From positions 62,001 to 126,000 of the forward strand of contig QPFY01000015.1 in assembly GCA_003665825.1 (NCBI GenBank): a stretch of DNA of 64,000 bases. Direction: 5' to 3'. Shown one piece after another: positions 33,972 to 44,858 of the stretch (positions are counted from its first letter, which is position 1; each line of letters starts with the position of its first letter). The notes under the pieces are model-generated. The model ran no database searches. It saw only the letters and a program-made list of their open reading frames with translations, and was not told where the DNA came from. Origin of the DNA: Microbotryum silenes-acaulis (taxonomy: Eukaryota; Basidiomycota; Microbotryomycetes; Microbotryales; Microbotryaceae). The position numbers and the translations under genes were made by a program.

Positions 33972-36358
33972 ATTGGACTGAGTCGTGGTCATCATCAGTT
34001 ACCACTCGAGAACATTTCTGCCCAACCGTCTTTGCGGAGCTACTGGCCTCGACTTGCAATGAGGCGTGGACGAAAGGTGCTCTGCCTGAATCGATGACCA
34101 AAGGAATTGTCCGCCTCCTCAAAAAGTCAAAGCCTGACGCTGACTACTCGGACCTCAAGTACTACCGCCCGATCACGCTTCGCGAGTGCTCGTACAAGTT
34201 GATGACCAAGGTCCTCGTAGCAAGGCTGAACAAAGTGCTGCCATCTGTTCTTCCCCCTTCACAACATGGTTTCATGCCTGGTCGAAAGGCCTCAGACGCG
34301 GGAAGTCACTTGTCCCTGCTCCTTGAACAAATTCGCTCCCTTGACCTTGCTGACTCGGCTCTCCTATCGCTTGATCAGGAAAGCGCATATGACCTAGTTG
34401 ATCATGACTGGATCATGAGCGTCTTTCGAGCGATGGGAGCGCCAGAACGCTTCCTTGGCCTTCTCAACGTTATCTACAGATCGGTGTCACCTCGTTACAT
34501 CATCAATGGATACCTCACGGAGGCTGTGCGCATGCTGTGTGGGCTCGGGCAAGGAGATCCCGTGAGTTGTCCCATCTGGAACGTGTGCTTTCAGCCCTAC
34601 CTCGATGCCCTAGTGAGGAGAAAAATTGCCCTTGATCTCAGTGCAGTATTTCTTCCCACCCGGGCTGCAATCCTCACCCACCTCGCCTTTGCGGACGATG
34701 CGATCGTGCTCGTCTCGTCACCGGCAGCACTCGATCTCCTGACTGGTCTCGCCGTCGATTGGCGCTTGGCTACAAACGGACGCTCGAACACGGCCAAGAC
34801 GACTGCTCTCCGTCTCGGCTTGGGCTGGGCTCAGGACGAGCGGGCTAGCGGGATCGCTACTGTGCGCGCTGGTGAGTGCATGACTTGGGCTGGCTATCCG
34901 GTTTCCATCGACGGCAATCTCTCGCTCTTCTGGAGCACGACACTCAACCGAGCAAAGGCTCGACTGGAGGCAGCGGCGAATCGACGGGTTCCCCCACGGG
35001 CTCGCGCGATGTACGCCAACTCATATGTCACTTCGAGGGTCATCCACTTGCTCTCGTTCGACATCCCGCCCGTCACTTTCGTCGACGCTTTCGAACAAGC
35101 GCTCATCTCCTTCGTGCGGCACAACGACTCCTTCCGACCCGTGACAAAAGAGGCGGTCTTCCTCCGTCGCGATCTTGGTGAATTGGGCCTGCTGAGCATC
35201 GAGAACATTGTTTGCTCTATGGCGAGCCAGTTCTGGGACTGCGTTGCCCATGGCTTCGAGCCGATCTGGGCTACACTCGCACGGATCAGCTGGGAGTGCA
35301 CATATCCGGAAGAAACGTCGATTTGGTCAACACTGATTGCCTCACCTCGCCGCGCAACCCACGCGCGGTGGACGAAGGTCATCAACGTTGCGCGACTGAT
35401 GCTGCCCCATGTGTTCCCAGAGCTCCTTCGGTCGACTGAGGTGCTCGTGATCCCACCTACTCTGCCTTCCTTACACCCACAAGGCCTGTCGGACGATGCG
35501 CGCAAGCGGCTCAAGAAGTTTGGGGCAATCATCGATCTTTACCGGAGGCCTCAGACGACAGGGGACCCCGTCAACCCAGGCCTGCAACCAGAGTCGTTAT
35601 TGGAAAAGCTTTGGGCCGATGTGAGTGCTAGCTCTCCGATAGCCTCTGCATTGCCCCAGCCCGCCGCCGTCCGGACCGCCATTGGCGACTGCTACTTCCT
35701 ACGACCCTGCACGTTCCTTGGCGCGACCCGTCCTTTTACGATCAAAGCTCTGCGGCACTTCATCAATGAGGCCCGCTATCCCTTGCTGGACGACGGCTCT
35801 CGACTCAAGTGGCCAACAGATCTCACAAAGTCACAGAAGCAACAGTTCTGGATCTGGCTCAACAGTCAATGGGCAACAGCGGTCGAAAAGGACGTTCACT
35901 GGAAGCTGATCTTCGGGGCGACGCCGACATGCGTTCTGCAACATCACCATGGTCGCGCTGCATCTGATGGGTGTCCACAGTGCGGCCAACGAGACACCTT
36001 CATGCACTTCTACTTTGAATGTGACCATTCACGTGAGTTCTGGCGCCTGACCTTGCAGCTGCTGAGGGTTGCACTTGGCCAGGCAGGTGACTTCCAACCT
36101 GGCGAAGTTGACTCTCCTCAGATCATGCTTGGCCTTTCTCGGGTGCGTGGCGGAAGTCGTGACTCTCGGACCTACATCGTCGTTCGGGTCGTTCTTGCGA
36201 TTGCTTTCAACAAGCTCTACCTTGCTCGATGGCATCAGCACAAGGATCAAATTCCCCTACCAACCCCGTACTTTCTTACTCGCGAAGTCCGCTCGCATCT
36301 CAAATTCCGACTTCGACGTCTGCCAGACGGCGAGCTTCTGGACCAGATGTTTTCATGA
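33972..36358 (+). mobile_element. 5'-truncated non-LTR retrotransposon (LINE) reverse transcriptase ORF
   Basis: The frame is open from about 33899 to a TGA at 36358; LINE-like sequence starts at about 33975 (HFCPTVFAELLASTCNEAWT). RT motifs in order: YYRPITLREC, SQHGFMPGRKASDAG, motif A as LSLDQESAYDLVDH, motif B GLGQGDPVSCPIWN, motif C LAFADDAIVL. A C-terminal CPQCGQRDTFMHFYFEC is the zinc-binding end typical of fungal and plant LINEs. ORF1, endonuclease and the 5' part of ORF2 are missing, so it is a 5'-truncated copy. About 760 codons without a stop suggests a recent insertion. The 3' end may be at the A-tract near 36619-36628. It abuts the Copia-like LTR. Confidence 0.85.
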
Positions 36359-36769
36359 GTATGGAGTTTCTGAGTTTTCTCTCCTGATTTTCCTCCCCTC
36401 TCCTCTCTCTCTTTCTCGATTGTGCCTATTCATTAACACCGTGGAATAGGAAGGGTGGTTGGTGCTCACATGATTGGAATCACACTTTTGGTGTTTTCAG
36501 GAGTGTGGGGGCTGCATGGATCTAGTGGCTATGACTTTACATAAGTCCAACCCCCCTTTTCAAGAAACATTGATTTTGCGTAGATAACCGAATATGTGAA
36601 ATCTAATCAGGCTTGATACAAAAAAAAAGGGGGGTTTCGCGGGCGGTTTTTGGCTAGCGCTTCCTTCGCCTTTGAAGCCGTTTTGCCCGTTCGGCCGTCG
36701 GCGCGCACCTTGACCTGATGCCACTCTCGCTCGCTCCACGTCACACGCTACGTAATCACCACCGCCAAC
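36359..36769. other. LINE 3' UTR and upstream flank of exonuclease gene
   Basis: The first 260 bp are pyrimidine-rich and probably belong to the LINE 3' end, with an A-run followed by G at about 36619-36634. The remainder is likely promoter of the next gene. Confidence 0.4.
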
Positions 36770-38783
36770 ATGTCGACGTCGATGCACGACGAGGACACGG
36801 ACTGTCCTCCGATGAACAAAGGACCTTATGTGCCCGTTACATTCTGCAAGTCCCCCTCGTCCCTTTCCCAGCTGCCTGCCCGTGTCGAGTGACTCTTCCC
36901 CACATGCCTCCTCCACTTGCCAATGTCAAAAGAAGATCGCGCGCACGAGCACGAGCTCCGAGGACTAATCATCACTCCCCCCTACTCTCCCTCTCCCGTA
37001 CATCTTTCTCCCCCACAGTCCTGACCAAGTATCGTTCGACCTCTTTGACGAAGGAGTATCCGAGCGTGCACTCCTTCCTCGCCTCTACGTGCACCCCAGG
37101 AGGTCTTCTCCGCCTCCTCGCTACTCCGTCCGGTCTAGCCGTGATCGTCGCCTCGCGCGATGGTCCGAACGGCGTCGGTGAACTCTGGTTCAACGTCGAG
37201 CAAACGAATCTGATCCGCTTAGGTTTACGAAGGGCCTTGATCGAGGGAGGTGTTGCTTCCCCCGAGGCGAGGGAGATCGAAGGGGACAATTGGGAGGATA
37301 AAGGCGCCGAAGCGGCTTACCAAGCCGACACCTTAACCTTGGTACCTTTTTCGACGTCCAACACCACTTCCTCATCGACGACTGGTTCGAATTCGACTCC
37401 GGAAGAAGGTCAGCTCGAAACGACCTCACGCTTGGGAGGAGGATCACTTTCAGCAGCGAGTGGTGGTTTCGGTCAAGCCGTTTTTACGAGTCAGGCCGCA
37501 TTGGATCGTGCGCTCAAGTCGATCAAGAAGCAGTTGGATCGGGTCGGGTCCAATAAGGCTTTGGATGGGTTCAGTAAGATGAGGGACGCGTGGGCGATCG
37601 CCAAGAAGCACAAGGCCCGCGTCGTTGCTTTGGACGTGGGTACGTCTTATGTCTCAGTGGGGGGAAGTTGGTTCATCTCGAAATTTGAAAGGCTGATTTA
37701 GCATGCACTGTTCAATCAGAAACGTGGGAACACAACCACGACGTCATCACCGAGGTCGGCGTGACTCTCGTCGAAGCTCAATCCGGGCGACTCGAATCGA
37801 GGCACTACAGTTCGTCCAACTCGCCTGCAGGGGATCTCATCAACAGAAGGCATTCACTGACCCCACATTTCAACAGTCATTGAGGAGAACCAGAAACGAC
37901 GCAACGGACGATGGGTCAAGGATCGACGCGATGTAAGAGTGGCCCATCTCTCGCCCTACAAGAAGCCTGCTTAGCTGATTCACACCCTCGGCATTTCGCA
38001 CAGTACTTCTCCTTTGGCGACTCGCAAACGCTGCCGGAAAGGAGCCTTTCGAGCATCCTACAACGCCTCTTACTTCCTTCTCCGGCCCCTGCGTACCCGA
38101 TCCTCTTGATCCTCCACGCCCCGAGTGCGGACCTCGACGCTCTCGCGGCATTGGACGTCGATGTGCTGCTCTTCCACAAGACGCTCGAACCTTTGCTACG
38201 TCCGCGCCTCTCGTCAACACCAGGAACGTTCATCCTCGACACGCAAGCCTTGTACCGCGGTTGGTCCAAAGCCAATTCGCCATTGACCGTACAACAAGTT
38301 GGCCAAGAACCGAAATTGATCTCGCTAGGGGATGCGGTCAAGAGGGTAGGTTTGGAGCCCGGTGAGAGTTTACATAATGCTGGGAACGACGCGTACTATA
38401 CGTGGAAAGTTTTCGAATGTATGATGAATAAGGATGATGTGGTTAGGACGCCCGGTGGATCGAGAGGTGGAGTTGGTGTGGGTCAGGGACAAATGAAGTG
38501 GGGGAGTGGGCAGAGCGCGAATGACAACCTCAGGAACGGCCAAGGTCACGGCACCAGTGGCAACAACGGTCGAGGAAGGGGTAAAGCGACGCCCACGCCT
38601 CCACCTACTCAACAAACGCACCGCATTCCAGGTCTGCATGCCCCTGCCCCTAAAGCTCCCGTTCGATCTGCTCCGAATGCTGAAGGATGGGGTGCTCAAC
38701 CCGTGGTGAAGGCTCCGCCGAGGCGGTCGAGTGGGGGATGGAACGTGCCCGATGGGAGTGAGAGCGTCGGTCAGGGATGGTAA
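36770..38783 (+). CDS. GFD2/YDR514C-like DEDD 3'-5' exonuclease-fold protein (552 aa)
   Basis: Five exons: 36770-36881, 37019-37639, 37720-37809, 37877-37932, 38004-38783. The C-terminal half has the RNase-H-like DEDD exonuclease signature: ALDVETWEHNHDVITEVGVT (Asp243, Glu245), a middle LILHAPSADLDALAALDVDV (acidic pair near 336-338) and the third motif LHNAGNDAYYTW. This order and the wording around ETWE match the fungal Gfd2/YDR514C family linked to mRNA export factors; activity is inferred from conserved acids. The N-terminal half has no recognised domain. The C-terminal 120 residues are Gly/Gln/Pro-rich and probably disordered, with RGRG that could bind RNA. The first donor (gtgtcg) is weak but is the only in-phase choice. 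Confidence 0.8.
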
Positions 38784-39159
38784 GGGATCGTCGTTCGGGT
38801 ATGAAGTCGAGTCAAAGTTCTCGAAAAGGGAAGGTTGGTAGTTCGCATTACAGTCAGTGGTCGTGTTTGATGGGTCAAACTGTAATTCGCAATCCGCAAG
38901 TTTCAAGTTTCGCTGGCTCAAGCTGGCTCAAGTGGGGGGTTGGTTGGACGCAGGACGCGCTCGTGCGGAAGTTCCCCACTCGACTCTTGACTCGTTGCCT
39001 TGCGGTCGTTCCCCCCTCCTCCCACTCAGTTCGACTCCTTGACCACTCTACCTCACTAGACTCGATACCCTCCCCGGCTCGAACGAGGTGTACGTACTCC
39101 CACTACCTCTCTGCAACGCTCCCTCCCTCCCTCCCCGCTCTTCCTCTCCCTTCGCAACC
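38784..39159. other. Tandem intergenic gap
   Basis: No coding signal. CT-rich just before the NudC ATG, as expected for a fungal promoter and 5' UTR. Confidence 0.4.
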
Positions 39160-40112
39160 ATGTCCTCCGTACGCCCCGACTTACCCGAAGCCGAACAAAA
39201 GCAACTGGACGCCGAGAATGCTCTGAAAGAAAAAGCCGAACAAGACGGTACGAGTTCCCCCTCCCTCACTCCACTCAGGGACTTGACGTTCGTCCCGCGG
39301 CCCCAACTAACGCCCCTCCTCCTCTCCTCTCCTGCCCCGCCTTCCTCGTCTAGCTCTACCCTATCGATGGCGTCAAACGCTACAAGACTTGACGATCACG
39401 ATCCCTGTACCCCCCGGTACGAAATCGCGTGACTTACTCGTCGATATAAGCAAACGGTCCATCAAACTCGGGCTCAAAGGCAAGGAGATGATTCTTCAAG
39501 GGGAATTTCCCAACGAGATCAAAGTAGATGAATCAACTTGGACATTGGGTCAGTTAGGGTTGATGTTACGGTAGGGTATTCATAAAGATGAATTGATCCC
39601 CTTTTTTCCCTCTGCTGATGAATCAAAATCAGACGATAACAAGGAAGTGAGCCTCAGTCTCGAAAAAGTGAACCAACAAACTTGGTGGCCCCACGTCGTC
39701 ACTTGCGCTCCCAAGATTGATACGACCAAAATCACGCCGGAGAATTCAAAGTTGAGCGATTTGGACGGCGAAACGAGGGCTATGGTTGAGAAGATGATGT
39801 TTGATAATCAACAAAAGGTACGGGACCGGATTAGGAGAAGGAGAGGACGGGGGGGGGGGAGAAGGAGACTTTGGCTCAGACCGTTAACCCGCCCCCTTTA
39901 TCATCTATCATCTTGTCGTCGAACAGCAAATGGGAAAACCCACTTCGGACGAAAGGAAGAAACAAGAGGTAAAGTACCAATCCCCATCTGGCTTCTCTAG
40001 ACAGAGAGACCTGAATCTTGATCTCTTTCCGAACTTCGTTCGCTCGCAGATGCTCGAAAAATTCAAGTTGCAACACCCCGAGATGGATTTTTCGAACGTC
40101 AAGATGGGTTGA
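39160..40112 (+). CDS. nudC: Nuclear movement protein NudC (190 aa)
   Basis: CS-domain (p23-like) co-chaperone needed for dynein-dependent nuclear migration. Exons: 39160-39247, 39354-39548, 39633-39817, 39927-39968, 40050-40112. Residues 1-30 are a charged helix ([17 protein letters not shown]). The CS domain follows: [60 protein letters not shown] and [15 protein letters not shown]. The C-terminal tail has [39 protein letters not shown] and ends in the family's [12 protein letters not shown]. Length matches fungal NudC. The last two exons are only 42 and 63 nt. Confidence 0.95.
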
Positions 40113-41006
40113 AAACCAGGAAGGAGAAGGATAAACGCAATAACAGTTTCGTATGCATGCAATGGGGATGTTTTTTGGGGGGGGTCCCAAGAGACACAAT
40201 TCGTTTTTCGAGGCGAGGCATTCTCTCTCGGTGAATGAAGCTCGAGAGGAACGGTCGATCCCAGGAAGATAACGTAATCCCGCTTGAGCTTGAGCTTGAG
40301 CTTGGGCGCTTGAGCGGTGTCGTTTCGCCCCGCTGTGGCCTGATCTGGCCTGATCTGGCGCTATGCAGCCCAGGCGCGCTAATTGTGTAATTGTGTCGGC
40401 GGCGTTTAAGCTCTTGCTGCACCCACACTTCCGCCAACGTGTAGCCACCGCTCCTTCTACGGCGATCTTGGGGACTCTGCTATTGGACTTGTTTGGGCGT
40501 CCATCTCTTTCCGTCGCGTCAGACCCCATCACCCATACTCGGACCCACGTTGGCACGACTTGCACACGCCCACCTCGCAGCACGGTCAACGGTCATTTGA
40601 CAAAGGTCAGTCGCGTGCTCGCTCTCTCCTTTCTGGTGGATCAGTGTGCTGGGCCCACTGGTGTGTGGCACAGTGAGACAGTCGGGCCACACAGCTCGTC
40701 GTCGCGCGCACACCCACCCTCACAACACGCGCACCACCCACACACGCGCACATACGCTTGGCTGCCACCGCATAGCCGTCACAATGCAGCATTTTCGCAA
40801 CAGAGCCTCACTGCTGACATCGTGCGTCCGTTCCCCTCCTCAGGAACTCGTAGTGGCCAGTCGAACGAGCGGGCGAACGAGCGAACGAGCGAACGAGCGA
40901 ACGAGCGAACGAGCGGGCCAGAGCAGAAAATCGTCCCCCCCCCCCCCACTGGGCATTACGCCGTCCGCTTGGATCTTGCCGAATTGTGGGGTCCCGAGGA
41001 GACGAC
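40113..41006. other. Intergenic region with simple repeats
   Basis: No gene. Contains a GCTTGA hexamer array (40282-40311), a doubled TGGCCTGATC (about 40336-40356), GCACACAC-rich sequence, an 8-bp array (listed separately) and a run of 13 C at 40935-40947, just upstream of the kinase ATG. Confidence 0.6.
40862..40915 (+). repeat. 8-bp tandem repeat (CGAACGAG)n
   Basis: About six units of CGAACGAG with one CGGG interruption, ending about 90 nt before the kinase ATG. Likely in its 5' UTR or core promoter and potentially length-variable. Confidence 0.8.
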
Positions 41007-43806
41007 ATGACTGCTCCACCTGCCTCCCCATCGAGCTCGTCCTTCCCACAGTCATCGCAGCCATCCCGACCGATGCAGGAACGCCACCACAACCGCTCTT
41101 CGTCCAACCTCGCCGCCTCGTTCGGCTTCACCCCTTCGTCCCCACTGTACCGTCGCTCGACCTCGACCAAGAGTTCACCCCAGCAGACCCGTAACGCTTC
41201 GACCAGCTCCAGTCCGACGAGGCAGCAGCTCCAAGCGTTCGCCTTGCAAGAGGATATGAGCTGCTCCGGCTCGAGCGACGAGGGTTCGCTCGATCCGGAC
41301 AGCGGCTTGATGATCTCGTCCAAATCCAAGGGCAAACGAAAGAGCCAAGATCCTCTCCCGACGACAACCACCACCATCGCATCGAATGTATCGACGGCGG
41401 ATGGGATAGCCATACCTGGCGTCGGTGTCCCCCATTCACGCTCATCATCGGTTGACGCCCAACAGGGACCCAGTCTGGCGCAGTACATTCAGCAGAAACG
41501 GCGGCAGGCTTCGGGGCCGTTCCATACGCTTGCACCGAGAACGACTTCGCGCTTTGGCATGAACGGAGGTTTCACAGTCGCCATGTCGTCCAGCGCGCCG
41601 GGAGGGTTCGTTGGAAGAGAGGCCGAGCTGGCGGCTGGCGTCGACGGCGAACCCTTTGCCGGTGGACGAACGAGGAGTCGCCCTGCCTCAAGAAGGGGCA
41701 CCGTCTCGAATCTTCATCTTGGCTCCTTACCTTCTTCGAACGCCGCTTTCTACCCCGACTCGGACTCGGACTCGGCCATGGTCATGACACCGACGACCGA
41801 GGAATGGCGCTCGTTGGGCGGTCAACTATCGCTTTTGGCCGATATCCGGGCCAAAGATGAAGCGAGGTTGTTGGCGCTCGATCGACCGTCCTTGCTCCTC
41901 TCGAGAGGATCGTTGGCATCGACCTCGACGAATTCGACCACCTCATCGGCCTCGTCCTCAATTGACGTCACACCCTCTAGCTTATCTGCCCCGGTCGACA
42001 GGGCACGATCGCCTTTAGGGATTGGGCCCTTGACACCACCGTTGTCTAGCGCTTCGACGCAGAGCTTTGCCTTCGACTCTAGTCAACCCGTCACACCACC
42101 TGCCGAAACCGTCAAGTCGTCGTTCGGTTACCAAACTTCTCGATCAGGCTTCAGCCACTCGGGTGCAGTTTCGACCTCGCATGGGGATCGGGGCGGGCTA
42201 ATGGGCATGGACACCAGCATCGAGGATTTGCGGACACGACCCGTTGACGATGACGAAGACGACTCGATGCTTCTGGGGAGACCCCGGACCGAACCTTTGA
42301 AACAATGCTCCAAGTTCGTGCCCGGGCATCGAGCGCAGCAACAATCCGACTCGTCGATCTCGACCACGAACCGACCCAACCTATCGAGGGGCTCTCTCTC
42401 AACCCCGATGGGGACCCCTTCGATGTGGACACCGAATCGTAACGAAACGGACCCGTTCGACGCACCGACGAATGATTCAACTCGCGCGAAACAACCCGAG
42501 GTCGCACCGCTGGACCCGTCGCACTCGTTGGGGGTGATCGACCCGCGGTCTTACTCGGCCGTGACGGGGCGGAGGTCTATTGAGTCCTTCGTCATCGAAT
42601 CTGAAGCCGGTCGAGGGGCGTATGGGACTGTGCAGAAGGCGCGGGAGAAAGGCCCCGATGGGGAACCGATAGGTCCGACGGTGATCATCAAGTACATCAT
42701 CAAGCAACGCATCCTCGCCGATTGTTGGAAGAAGCACAAGATCCTCGGACCGATCCCCGTCGAAGTGCACGTCTTGGACCACCTTCGAAGGGTGCCGTAC
42801 GTCGCTCGAAAGCCGAGTCGAAGGAAAGCGGATGGTGGGTTCGTCAAACCGGTGGGGAAGCCAGTGAGGAGGAATTCGGCCCCGATCAGCCTCAAGGAAG
42901 GGGTCATGACGGGCCATCCCAACATTTGTGGCATGTTGGACTTTTTCGAGGATGGCGAGTTTTACTACTTGGTCAGTCGTGTCGCATCCGATCGGCGCTC
43001 TAGTCATCTCCGTGGTTTGACACGTAGCTTGACGTTTGCTCCGTCTCGTCTTTCTGCAGGTCATGCCACAAGCCGGACCACCACCCTCGAATGACTTGTT
43101 CGACTACGTCGACCTGCATCCCAACGGTCTCCCACCCTCAACGATCCACTCTATCCTCTCGCAACTATGTTCGGCTCTCGATTTTCTACACTCGCACAAC
43201 ATCGTACACCGCGACATCAAAGACGAGAACATAATCCTCTCCTCCACAGGCCACGTCCATTTAATCGACTTTGGTTCAGCGGCCTACGTTAAGGATGGGA
43301 AAAAGTTTGATACGTTTTCCGGGACGTTGGATTTTGCCGCCCCCGAAGTATTGAGAGGCGCTAGGTACGGGGGTAAAGAGCAGGATCTTTGGGCGTTAGG
43401 TGTTTTGGGGTACGTATTGATTTGTGGCGAGTGCCCGTTTTGGAGTCCTGAGGAGGCGATGAAAGGGCTTGAAAAAGGTTCGAGGGCCGATTTGGCTTTA
43501 CAGGGTAAGGTCGACTTATTTGATGGAATGGTTGAGGATCCGAATGGGACGAGGACAGTGTCTCCTTCGACGAAGGATGGTGAAGACGAAGAAGCTCTTT
43601 CGAACTTGTTACCTCGACCGTCGATGTCGGACGCCGTGGACCTCGTCAAACGATGCCTCGAGACCGATCCACTGGACCGACCGACCACAAACTGGGTGTG
43701 CGACCATCGGTTCTTGTTGGGTAAAGAAGGGTGGAGTGGGAGAAGAGGTTGGGAATTAGTCGTCGGGGAAGAGGGTTCGAATTCCGATGACAAGGATGGA
43801 GCGTGA
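41007..43806 (+). CDS. PAS-kinase-type (PSK1/PASK) Ser/Thr protein kinase (903 aa)
   Basis: Kinase of the CAMK-like PASK group, which in yeast tunes sugar storage and translation. Exons: 41007-42971 and 43060-43806. Residues about 525-890 form the kinase domain: GRGAYGTV glycine loop, IKYIIKQRI with the ATP-binding Lys, GPIPVEVHVL, HPNICGMLDFFEDGEFYYLV, catalytic HRDIKDEN (about 704), DFGSAAYV, and FSGTLDFAAPEVLRG. Wording such as HRDIKDEN, LIDFGSAAY and GKEQDLWALGVLGYVL is characteristic of PAS kinases. A Ser-rich insert lies between CPFWSPEEAM and the C-lobe end. The first 500 residues are Ser/Thr/Pro-rich; I could not recognise a PAS domain in them, so sensing may be lost or too divergent to see. 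Confidence 0.85.
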
Positions 43807-44858
43807 CGAAGCGATACCTGGCGGAGTGGTGCACCTTTATTCGTATTATGTAAGACAATTATGTTTCTTTTCTTCTGCTTTCCTTTTGTCTTTGCTCTCT
43901 GCTTGTAGCTTTTACGCAAAAATTTTGAAAGCTGAGAATGCCTCGAAGCTTGGCCTGGCCGGATCTCGGAAAGGCATCATCTGAAATGACACAAGACCTA
44001 TAGCGGCTTGAAGCAGCGCGCGCGGCTGAAACTGTCTCAGATTCGCCAACCAGGGAACTCCTATTGAAAGTAAATGCTGAACTAGCTGACGCACACTGAC
44101 TAGATTCTCCGCCTGGAAGTCGCGCACAGAGACGCGAAACCAGTTCCGAGAAAATTGCTCCAGGGGTACGGAATCGGCTTTGCCAAGGAGGTTCTAATAA
44201 GAGGCGCAATTTCAGCGTCTCGTGCTCGTGCTCGATCTCGTTTCTCGAGTTCTACCCCTCTCCCGCTCTCTCCTCTTTGACCCCCCTCTCATTCGGCCGT
44301 TTCGGTCACCTTCCCCGTTTCTCTCACTTTGCGCCGTTTAGGCGCCCCTAGTTCACCTCATCCTTTTCAGAAAGTGGTGGACATTTCAAAAGGGACATGG
44401 ACTAGCCTACCTCACTGATGGAAGCAATGGTGGTAAATAATTAATTTACCCCATCTACCCTCAAGAGTTGGGCGCTGAGTTAGAGAGGAGGGAAAGACTG
44501 GGATATGATATGGTGGTCCAGCGGATCTAGCGTGCATCAGATTCTGTCTTTAAACATAACTAGCTGGAATTTGTGTCGGACTCCCCCACCAGGGAGGAAG
44601 TGCCAGGGATGTCGCTGTGTTTGCTTTATCAATTTTCGTGTGTACGTTCAGGCTGCGTTGCACAGCGGTTCCGACTGGTGTCTGGTTCTTCCTACTCTCA
44701 TTCTTGCAGTGGAAGAGTTCGACTCGGATGATCACACCGCGCGCCACTGGCCGCCGACGCGCCTCTCACTAGCTCTCGCTGCTCCTCGCCCGTTCGAGCT
44801 CGACGCTGGCCGACAAGGTGGTGGTGCCCTTCCCCACCCGTGACCGCGCGTTTCGATC
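43807..44858. other. Tandem intergenic region
   Basis: 1.05 kb with no supportable gene. Presumed kinase 3' UTR followed by the GEA promoter. A tRNA A-box-like string near 44512 has no matching B box and was rejected. Confidence 0.4.

Noticed and set aside
40862..40915. Possible CRISPR-like array
   Set aside because: The 8-bp units are contiguous with no spacers; it is a microsatellite, and the host is a eukaryote.
44508..44592. tRNA A-box-like TGGTCCAGCGG followed by sequence ending in CCCCCACCA
   Set aside because: No B box and no anticodon stem; the match is limited to one 11-mer.
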